Shown: piece after piece, positions 56,556 to 64,000 of the stretch | Layout: each line of letters begins with the position of its first letter | Numbering within the stretch: the stretch's first letter is position 1 | NCBI RefSeq assembly: GCF_000091045.1 | Contig: NC_006693.1 | Span: forward strand, 730,299-794,298 | Reading direction: 5' to 3' | DNA length: 64,000 bases | Origin: Cryptococcus deneoformans JEC21 | Taxonomy: Eukaryota > Basidiomycota > Tremellomycetes > Tremellales > Cryptococcaceae | Translations under genes and position numbers: made by a program | The notes under the pieces: generated by a model | What the model saw: the letters and a program-made list of their open reading frames with translations, nothing else | What the model was told of the DNA's origin: nothing | The model's database searches: none

Positions 56556-57224
56556 ATGCCAACCCTTGACCCACCCTCTCTTACACCTCTGTTCAACTTG
56601 CCCCCATCCGCTCCGCAAATACCAAAATTCATCTCCTACCTTGCCACTTCCTCCACACCGTCCACGCCGGATATCAAATCCTACCCGGACGCGATCTATC
56701 ACAACTACTATGACCTAGGCTTGAGTCTATGTTTCTTACCAGAAAAGGGGTTAGATTCGGTGGATATCTTCAATTGCGATCCCAACCCACCGGCCCTCAA
56801 ACCAGGGAGGACGGTGACTGTGTACGCGCCTCCACCAGAGGTGACTATCCATTTTACATCTACCACCCTGACGCTTCCCCCTCGGGATCCTAAATTCAAA
56901 TCGACAGAACCGCCGGAAAGCATAGCGAGACCGCCTTTCATTACGTTTACGCCTACCACGACAGGTAGGCAATTGGTCAGTTGTCTCGGGGAACCGAGCC
57001 GGAAAGGGTCAGGAGGATGGACCGGAGTGTGGTTAGAATGGAAAAGAGTTGAATTTAAAGTGGATGGAGAAGGGAACAAGGGAGAGATTGGTGTCATGGT
57101 CGAGCTGAGAGATCCGGGAGCAGCAGAAATGACAGAAGAGGTGATGAAGAAGGGTATGGGAGGTGTATGGGAAAGAGCAGCCAAATGGGAATGGAAAAGT
57201 CTAAAGTTGTTCAAGCCAGAGTGA
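56556..57224 (+). CDS. Uncharacterised 222-residue protein
   Basis: Intronless, unlike its neighbours. Start MPTLDPPSLTPLFNLPPSAP. Core blocks IYHNYYDLGLSLCFLPEKGL and DSVDIFNCDPNPPALKPG look conserved-protein-like. RPPFITFTPTTTGRQLVSCL precedes a Gly/Trp segment (GSGGWTGVWLEWKR), then VEFKVDGEGNKGEIGVMVEL and an amphipathic end WERAAKWEWKSLKLFKPE. No signal peptide, membrane helix or catalytic motif is visible. The HNYY-L-G-L-S-L-C-F/D-V-D-I pattern suggests a compact beta-sheet domain shared with other eukaryotic proteins of unknown role, but I cannot name the family. Ends 64 bp from the PUP2 stop (tail to tail). Confidence 0.7.
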   Translation: MPTLDPPSLTPLFNLPPSAPQIPKFISYLATSSTPSTPDIKSYPDAIYHNYYDLGLSLCFLPEKGLDSVDIFNCDPNPPALKPGRTVTVYAPPPEVTIHFTSTTLTLPPRDPKFKSTEPPESIARPPFITFTPTTTGRQLVSCLGEPSRKGSGGWTGVWLEWKRVEFKVDGEGNKGEIGVMVELRDPGAAEMTEEVMKKGMGGVWERAAKWEWKSLKLFKPE

Positions 57225-57287
57225 GGATCAAGAGGGATAAGGAGGCATATTATCGTTATAGTCATGCATATTCTACATTTACTTCTT

Positions 57288-58319
57288 CTAGGCAAGAGTC
57301 TCAATGACGCCCTTCAATGCTTGCTCTCCCAGAATCTCGAATCCCTTTTCCTTTGTGACTTGCGCAAGTTGAACATTGCTCTCGTCGAGCTTCTCCTCCA
57401 TGACCTGCTTGAGCACCTTCAACGCCAAAGATTGCGCTTCGGCGAGGGTCATTTGCTTGTGATAAGCATCTTGGAGACCTTGTTGGGCGGCTTCGGAACC
57501 GGAGCCGATAGCCTTGGCTTCATAGCGGACAAATGTACCGGAGGGGTCGGTGTGGTAGCTAAGGGAAGGGGGTCAGTATGCTGCCAGCAGGGATATTTGG
57601 GGCAGACCAACAGTTGAGGACCCTTCTCATCTATACCGGCAATAAGAAGCGCAACACCAAACGGTCGAGACTATGGAAAGTTAAAAAGTCTGGTTCAGAA
57701 TATGGAAAGAATAGTGCTTACCATCAACGCATCATCGTCCTCCACACTTTCACCAAACCTCAGCGCCAAATCGCAAACCGCCTGGGTACAGCTCTCCACA
57801 CCAATGGGCTCGTCGTAGGTGAACGCGTGCATCTGGCTTGTGACTCGAGCGTGCTCAACCATTGTTCGGGCGTCGGCTGTGAGACCTGACATGGCACAAC
57901 CGATGTGAGAGTCGATTTCCATGATTTTTTCGATGGAGGAGGATTCGAGGAGGGGAGAGGGGACACGTTTCTCAACGGCGAGCACGGTGCCGTGGGGAGT
58001 GGTGATACCAACTGTTGTGGAACCAAGCTAAGATTATGGATTAGAAATGAATGTTGGAAAGACTCGAGGCATATTTACCTTGATCGCTTCCATAGCATAC
58101 TCGACTAATAGTTGAGTCAGCATTCTCTGCTAGTTGTCCCACGCCGTTTATAGCGCACCTTGGAATAATCGACCCTGCATGAAGCGTCAGTGACGGAAAG
58201 ATGACGAACTGTGGACGAACTCACTTCTGGGGAGAAGGTGTTGACACCCCGGTCGTACTCTGATCTGGGAGCCGTTAGCTGTGTCTGGTCAGCGTGTGTG
58301 CTTACCTTGTCATAAACAT
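57288..58319 (-). CDS. PUP2: Proteasome subunit alpha-5
   Basis: Alpha-ring subunit of the 20S proteasome core. The first exon is only MFMT and part of an Arg codon (start 58319; intron GTAAGC...CTCCCAG), joining to [20 protein letters not shown], the diagnostic alpha-subunit N-terminus. Then [80 protein letters not shown] and [40 protein letters not shown] and the alpha-5 C-terminus ([19 protein letters not shown]) complete it, stop 57288. Alpha subunits lack the catalytic Thr; the segment lines up with yeast Pup2 along its length. A shorter start in the track region (58386) would be a shadow; the spliced one is preferred because it restores the canonical N-terminus. Confidence 0.95.
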
Positions 58320-58562
58320 CTTGGGCTGTGATAGAGAAAAGTGAGCGTATATAGAGTCTGTTGCATAAAGAGGCTTCGTTGGACATGACAGACGCTGTCG
58401 CGTTGACCCAGAAAGAAATCTTACGTAAAATGCAGGTGTCCGGATCGGTCTATTTATTTGTTGATCATCATCATTCATGTTCTTTGTTTGGCGCCGGCCG
58501 CCGCATCAGTCACTTCCATCTCACCCTATAATTCTCCCTCTCCCCGTACTCCCGCCATACAG
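58320..58562. promoter_or_regulatory. Divergent promoter PUP2/RBR ligase
   Basis: 243 bp between divergent starts, pyrimidine-rich towards the RBR start. The annotated divergent pair implies a shared or abutting promoter. Confidence 0.45.
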
Positions 58563-61500
58563 ATGCGGCCGCCGACTGTCTCGCATTCTGACATCCTGCA
58601 TACAGCCGGCACCACCAAACACAAGCAAAGGAATCCCGACAACAGCAACGACTCGGGCTCGGACGCTTCAATCCAAGCACTCGAACACCCACCGGTTGTA
58701 CGCGGGAGAAAGGATGCTCCTATAATCATAGACGACTCGGACAGCGAACAAGATGCCCGTCGGCCAGCGAAGAGAGTGAGACGGGAAGACGCCCATCCAA
58801 CGATCCCTCGTCCGTCTGCGAGACAAGCACCGCCGCCGCATCGCAACGTCTCTTCGCACGCTCAGGCGCACAGAGTGCACGGATCTCCTTCAACTGCTGG
58901 TCCATCGGAAGTTTTTTCAGCTGAACGACCTGCACAGCCCGTCGCTGGTCCGCCTAAAAGGCGTTTAGCTGACCAACCTGAACAACCTGTCGCTGGTCCA
59001 TCCCGGTTGTATGCATCAACAACAGTTTTGAGCCCACCTTCAATTCGCAGAACGAAGAGCCACGACGGAAAGGTCCACGAGAGCCCTGCTAAAACTCCCC
59101 GCGACAAACGGGCTAAACGGGCTGGTTCCCGTGCTCCAGTGCTATCTGAGACTGTACCGTCCGCACACACCCCTAGGTCGTTTTCCGGCCCCAGCCAGTA
59201 TGCTGCACCGGCTAGTTCCCCTGCGCCTCATGGGCTACCTCCCGTAGAGTATTTAGACGACGAAGAAGAATTGCTCGCTCCACCGAATCATACTCCTGCC
59301 CCCACTTCATTTCCTGCTGCTCCGGTTGTGTTACCACCATTAGACCCAGCACATTCCGATGTCATCCTTCGCAATGTGCTCGAAATCCTCCCAGACCTCG
59401 AGCCGGAATGGGCTTCAGCGGAGATTGCCAAATACCACGCTTCAGGCCATACCGACAGGCTTGCAGAGGCCATCGTTGATCGTGCGCTAGAGCTAAAGGG
59501 AGGATATCCGAAAATGATTGAAAAGGCAAAAGAGAAAAAAAAGGAAGAAAAACCGGACGATGGCTACAAGTTGAATACATATAGGCATGCTCAACGGAGC
59601 GGACCGCAGTACTATGCTTTGGCTACCCAATACCTTGAAGCCGAATTTTCTCTAATACCCACTACATAGTAAGTCATTAGATCCACGTTTGCAGGGACCG
59701 ACTTTGACCGTGCAGAAAAAGTATCCGTTCGACATTTGTCAAAACTTGTGGGAGTCTTTTCACTCCAGCGTATTATCGCCTACTTGCAGACAGCCAATCA
59801 AACCCTAAACCCTATATTGAGCTTCAAAAACCTCGAAAATCAAAAGGAATTTCCCTAATGTCGGGTGTCCGTCTCGCGGGTGATGGAGGAGAAATGGAAT
59901 TTGAGAGAGAACTGGCATGGCTGGAGGAAAGACTCGGTGAGCATTTCCTTCCAGGATCAAAGGGACCGTCTGACGACGTCTATAGCCAAGGAAAACGCAG
60001 AAAAGGAGGAAGCAGACAGAAAGCAAAAGATCATTGATGAGGCTGTCGCCAATGGGCATGGGATAGAGTGCGGATGTTGTTTCGGCGATGAGATCTTGGT
60101 GCGTATCAAAGTAAGCCGCACCACGCATCACACGTCTAATCTGACTTTAGGAAAACATGTTCCAATGCGCAGAAGGTCATCTCTTCTGCAAAGAGTGCAC
60201 CATGAGGAATGCGGAGACGAAACTCGGCGAGCAACAAATCGTAAGATACATCTACCCTATCCATTCCATTCCACTGGTCCAGGGCTAACGTCTCATGCTA
60301 CGCAGACCATCACCTGCATGGATCTTTCCGGCTGTGAAGCTCCTTTCCCCGAATCTGAACTTGGCCGTGCTCTTTCCGATAAAACTTTCAGCTTGTACCA
60401 CCGCCTCAAACAAGCTAAAGAATTAGAACTTGCCGCAATCGAGGGTCTCGAAAGCTGTCCCAGTTGCCCTTATTCTGCCATTATTGAGAATCCGGATGAG
60501 AAGCTGTTTAGGTGTATGAACGAGATTTGCGGGCAAGTCACATGTAGGAAATGCAGGAGAAAGGAACATATCCCCAAAACTTGTGAAGGTGAATCCGACC
60601 TCATCTATCTTAAATTGTTGGGAGGATTGCGGTGACTGACTGAAGCGTTAGAGATGGACAAGGAACGAAATCTTGACCGCCGACATGCAGTAGAGGATGC
60701 CATGTCTACAGCTCTTATCCGAAATTGCCCCAAGTGTACAAAACCATTCATCAAAGATTCAGGGTAAGTCGAATGTTTCTTTTGATTGAAGAAAAAAAAA
60801 GGAAAAAGAAAAAAAAGCATAGAGCTAACCTTGACCAACAGATGTAACAAAATTGTTTGCACGACTTGCAGGACCATGTCATGTTACATCTGTCGTAAAA
60901 TCATTAAAGGGTGAGTGAAACGCAATTCAAAATCGGTTCAAGCATATGTAACTGACGTTCATCATCAAGCTATGAACATTTTGATCGTCAACGTCCCAAT
61001 TATAATGCGGCTCCGGACAAAGGAAAATGTCGTCTGTGGGATTCTGATGCCAACCCGGATGAGGAAGCTGTGAGTATATTCTTTTCCCCTAATCGTTTAG
61101 TATTCAATTTAATTTCTTTCACACAGATCAGAGCAGCGAGAGACGCAGCGGCGGCAGAAGTAATGGCTGCAGCAGCAGCCGAAGGCGATCAAGTCAATGC
61201 AGAAGAACTCAATGTTGACATGCCTGAAGCTCGCCCCGGCCATTCTGCCATCGGGAACCGTCACTTAGCAATACCGGCCAATATACCCGGTAAGCCTTTG
61301 CCTTTGCCTTTGCTATAAACGCCTCGCACATTGCTGACCAGCTATCATCAGAAGCGAATCGTTTAGCTGCGCTCTTGCCTAATGATGTCGATATCCAACC
61401 TATACTGCAGCTTGACGCAAGACTGAGACAGTTGCGTCAGGAGCGGGCAGACCGAGCCAACCAAATTCCGGCCGCTCAGCAGCATGCTAACGTTGCTTTG

Positions 61501-61810
61501 AACAATTATAATGGACATATCAGACAACACGAGGAAAACATCGCTCGGATGATCAACGCTGCCTTGGCTCGTGCTCGTCCTGGTGCGCGTAAGTCAATGT
61601 TCCATTCCCTGTTGACTTTTTTTTCGCTTGTCTAACCCGTATCGTGCCTTTATCACACCATTGCCTCTAGCAGCTATAGTACCACCCGCAGGCCCCGAGT
61701 TCAGGCCGGCAGTCCCGGTTATACCAGCAAGAGCTGCAGCTGATCCAGCTGCAAGAATTATCGCACCTTTGCCGGCGAGAGCGGCAAGAAGAGGTGGAGG
61801 TAGAAGATGA
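58563..61810 (+). CDS. RBR E3 ubiquitin ligase, RNF216/TRIAD3-like
   Basis: Likely start MRPPTVSHSDILHTAG (58563); an in-frame ATG at 58458 is possible but lies in leader-like sequence. A disordered N-terminus (about 260 residues, with IIIDDSDSEQD as a possible SUMO-interacting motif) is followed by a helical region and an intron that ends AAAAAG, restoring TTYIRSTFVKTCGSLFTPAY. Then the RBR: RING1 ECGCCFGDEIL/ENMFQCAEGHLFCKECTM; IBR ESCPSCPYSAII, FRCMNEICGQVTCRKCRRKE; RING2 IRNCPKCTKPFIKDSGCNKI with the catalytic Cys in SGCNKI and CTTCRTMSCYICRK. The block GYEHFDRQRP after RING2 and the adjacent helical extension (LRQLRQERADRANQIPAAQQ) resemble RNF216, the TRIAD3 branch. The C-terminus is Ala/Pro-rich and ends RRGGGRR (stop 61808). 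Introns are numerous. Confidence 0.88.
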
Positions 61811-61924
61811 TCTTATAAAAAATTAAGTCGCTCTAGATTAAAAAAGAGTCATACTGTTGTAGATCTACTATACGTAACGTGATTTTAGCATTTTTTCTTC
61901 TAGGTATTCACGCTATGTTCATTA
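61811..61924. other. 3' region of RBR gene
   Basis: Short AT-rich gap before the Tnp2 relic. Nothing else seen. Confidence 0.35.
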
Positions 61925-62839
61925 TCATTGTTTGGCATGCATATCATGTACATTGAATCTTGACGCTAATAGCTTAATCTCCCCCATTTGAGTGTTGCGA
62001 TAGTAGAGCCTTGTTGATAATGGTCAGCTGCAGCATAAATATCATATGATGAGAAAATCATGAAGCACTCACTTTTCGAAATCTTGCACCCACTCCGCAA
62101 AGTCTCTTCTTAGCCCCGGTAGCCTTTCCTTGGGCATCTCAAACTGCAAGCATTCTCCTACCAGTTCAGAGAACCGAGCAAAGTGCCTGTAATGTGCCGA
62201 AGGAAGACAACCATCCAACAGGTTGGAGGCATGATAGAGCAACCAGAATGACCAGCTGTCTGCCGTGCAACGTTGCCTATTCTCGACGAAGTTGGGCGGT
62301 CGAGAACCAAAACAGGAGGGAATAGAAGCACCGCATGCCGCGGTGGCCCTCCCAAGGTCTTCCCACTTCTTCTTCGGAATGACAAAAACGTCCTGCTCCA
62401 TCCCTTTGACATCACCGCCAAAGAGACTGACCAGAGTCTGCAAAACGTTCTCGAAGATGAGGTGCATGAAGTCGGTAGGAAAGGATAAGGTGGATTCTAT
62501 AGCTGGAAGCTTATAGAATATCGACGCACCTTTATACCATACTCGGGAGGGAGCGGTTACGATCAATCTGCTCTGCGAGATGAAAGAATCATGCGACCGA
62601 AGAGGAAAGAGAATGGGTCGTAGTCGATTTTTTCGGGATGTATATGGGATGGGGAAAGAGGTGAATAAAAGGTCCTGGAGGTCTCCTGGCAGAAGACCCG
62701 CACACAACACTTCTTCCACATGGACTCTCATTTCAGGGGGGAGATTGAGGTTGAATAAAATGATTGGCCATGTGGTGGATGAAACGCCGTCGAATGGCGA
62801 AAATCCATCGGTCGACATCGACAACGTATGCAAGAGCAT
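61925..62839 (-). pseudogene. Tnp2-type transposase relic
   Basis: Internally deleted transposase of a Tnp2/KDZ-like family different from the one at the left edge. N-part: LSMSTDGFSPFDGVSSTTWP, IILFNLNLPPEMRVH, VLCAGLLPG. Then a non-homologous or deleted middle, and the C-part YKGASIFYKLPAIESTLSFP, DFMHLIFENVLQTLVSLFGG, IPKKKWEDLGRATAACGASI and ADSWSFWLLYHASNLLDGCL, ending WVQDFEK. An intron near 62010-62070 leads to LYYRNTQMG and a stop at 61925, short of the family's normal end (LYY followed by the cysteine-containing block). Not expected to be active. Confidence 0.72.
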
Positions 62840-63370
62840 ATGTACCTGAAGGACACAGACATGGAGACAGCTGGATTATCACGGTAGTAAAGCCTTATTG
62901 ATGATGGTCAGCTGCAGTATGAATATTATACAACGAATGAGAAAATCATGAAGCACTTACTTTTCGAAATCTTGCACCCACTCCACAAAGTCTCTTGTTA
63001 GCCGCGGTAACCTATCCCTGGGCATCTCAAGCTACAAGCATCCTCGCACCAGTTCAAAGAACCGAATGAGGTGCTTGTAGTGTGCCGAATGAAGGCAATC
63101 ATCCAGCAAGATGAGGGCCAGAAAGAGCAACCAGGTGGCCCTACGTACGTATGTAGGTTTCTTTTTACGTACTTTATATGCAGTCAGTAGACTGGTGGTG
63201 GAACACTTGACTTGCCTCCACCTCGTTCCTGACGGTATTGTCCGCTTGTTGAGATTTTGCTGCAGCAGCTTCAAGTCGCCCGCCGCACTGTAACAAGGAC
63301 TAAACGCATTTTGTCACCTTGCTCAGTTATTTTATCTACCAGATTTTCTAACATAGTTCATTCAAACGAT
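62840..63370. repeat. Partial duplicate of Tnp2 relic and RRP15 upstream region
   Basis: 62881-63120 repeats 61990-62250 in the same orientation: GGTCAGCTGCAG, ATGAGAAAATCATGAAGCAC, CTTTTCGAAATCTTGCACCC, TCCA/GCAAAGTCTCTT, AAAGTGC/AGGTGCTTGTAATGTGCCGA. It is diverged by substitutions and small indels. It codes on the minus strand for the same FARF-ELV and DFEK/LYYRDNPAV region with stops. The remaining bases up to 63370 are the RRP15 upstream region. Confidence 0.75.
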
Positions 63371-64000
63371 ATGTCTGTACCCTCTCTCAAGTCGGCACTT
63401 AAAAAGCCCACAAAGTCTTTCGACACTCCCCCCGCTGGACCCTCAAAACTGTCTGTCGCAGCAGCTGTCCCAGAGAAGTCCAAGGCCAAGGCCAAACAAA
63501 GTGTTTCGATCGCCGAAAAGCCTCAGCGTTTACGCGGCCCTGATCTTGAGAGTGAAAGTGAAGGGAATGCGAGTGGATTCGAGGATGAGAGTGCGTCCGA
63601 GGTTGAAGTGGACGAAGATGAGGAGATGAACACCGATGAGGAGATTGAGAAGGCCAAGGAGGGCAAGCCCAAGAAGTCAACAAGTGAGCGTTATGATCAT
63701 TTATGAAGTGAATCTTAACTAATTCTCGGTTAGAACGAAAGAAGGCACCCACAACTGCCGCCGATTTTGGCGCCACTCTTACATCTCTTTTGGCTGACCC
63801 GCTCACCAAATCGAACAAAAAAGCCAAGACTGCTGATTCCACCAAAAAAGCTGCTGCTGCCCCCATTCTCGCACTCTCAGCACACAAGCTACCAACTAAG
63901 GCTTCTGTATCTTTAGAAGCCAAAGCAAAAAGACAACTCAAGGCCGAAAAGGAAGAGAAGGAGGACAGGGCAAGAGTGCAGAATGTCTTGGAAGGTTGGA
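63371..64000 (+). CDS. RRP15: Ribosomal RNA-processing protein 15 (5' part)
   Basis: Nucleolar factor needed for 60S subunit maturation and ITS1 processing. Start MSVPSLKSALKKPTKSFDTP (63371). Acidic stretch ESESEGNASGFEDESASEVE and DEDEEMNTDEEIEKAKEG, an intron (GTGAGC donor after KKST; acceptor TCGGTTAG at about 63733), then the conserved Rrp15 block ADFGATLTSLLADPLTKSNK, ILALSAHKLPTK and LEAKAKRQLKAEKEEKEDRA, running off the window at NVLEGW. The F-x-x-x-L-x-x-L-L block plus the K-rich helix identify Rrp15. The 3' end is outside the window. Confidence 0.9.

Overview
The window reads as nuclear DNA of a basidiomycete yeast of the Tremellomycetes (Cryptococcus/Kwoniella-like). Genes are closely packed and broken by many introns of about 45-65 bp with GT(A/G)AG donors and CTAAC/CTGAC-type branch sites. 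The single-copy proteins look basidiomycete. A Crypton (a tyrosine-recombinase transposon first described from Cryptococcus) sits among chromovirus-type Ty3 elements. The exact species cannot be fixed from the sequence alone.

Left part (1-30116): about 30 kb of transposable elements nested in each other. In order: a Tnp2-type (CACTA/KDZ-like) transposase gene entering from the left edge (to 2198); a 108-bp inverted LTR fragment; a family-1 Ty3/chromovirus element (2830-14998) interrupted by a second, complete family-1 element (5062-11163, 506-bp LTRs with no difference found, intact 1552-codon gag-pol, target duplication GTATC); a family-2 chromovirus 3' piece (14999-16855); a truncated Ty1/copia element (16856-19137); a shard of a third pol gene; a second family-2 copy (19294-23248) carrying a family-1 solo LTR that itself carries a small solo LTR; a family-1 LTR split by a 3.77-kb Crypton (23462-27231); and a decayed family-3 chromovirus with its 5' LTR (27491-30116). 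The density, nesting and CpG-decay signature resemble the retrotransposon-rich regional centromeres known from Cryptococcus, but centromere identity is only an inference.

Right part (30800-64000): ordinary gene-dense euchromatin. Minus-strand KAP120/importin-11-like importin; plus-strand TRM61 tRNA m1A methyltransferase; SAK1/CaMKK-like kinase; minus-strand prefoldin subunit 6; an unrecognised protein; a small Gly/Met/Tyr-rich protein; hexokinase; a Zn2Cys6 transcription factor; VPS2 (ESCRT-III); a membrane-anchored protein disulfide isomerase; an unrecognised 222-residue protein; proteasome alpha-5 (PUP2); an RNF216/TRIAD3-like RBR ubiquitin ligase; a small Tnp2 relic with a tandem partial copy; and the 5' end of RRP15. 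These are unrelated housekeeping and regulatory genes, each with its own promoter and often in divergent pairs (KAP120/TRM61, VPS2/PDI, PUP2/RBR ligase).

The most notable observations are in the repeat cluster: two chromovirus families whose primer-binding sites are perfectly complementary to their own LTR at the likely mRNA 5' end (Tf1/sushi-style self-priming); a perfect 108-bp inverted LTR repeat that could form a hairpin RNA; two family-1 LTR units whose flanks do not match, implying ectopic recombination; a Crypton with short direct repeats, a subterminal palindrome and apparent inactivating changes; and CpG transitions between the two family-2 copies.
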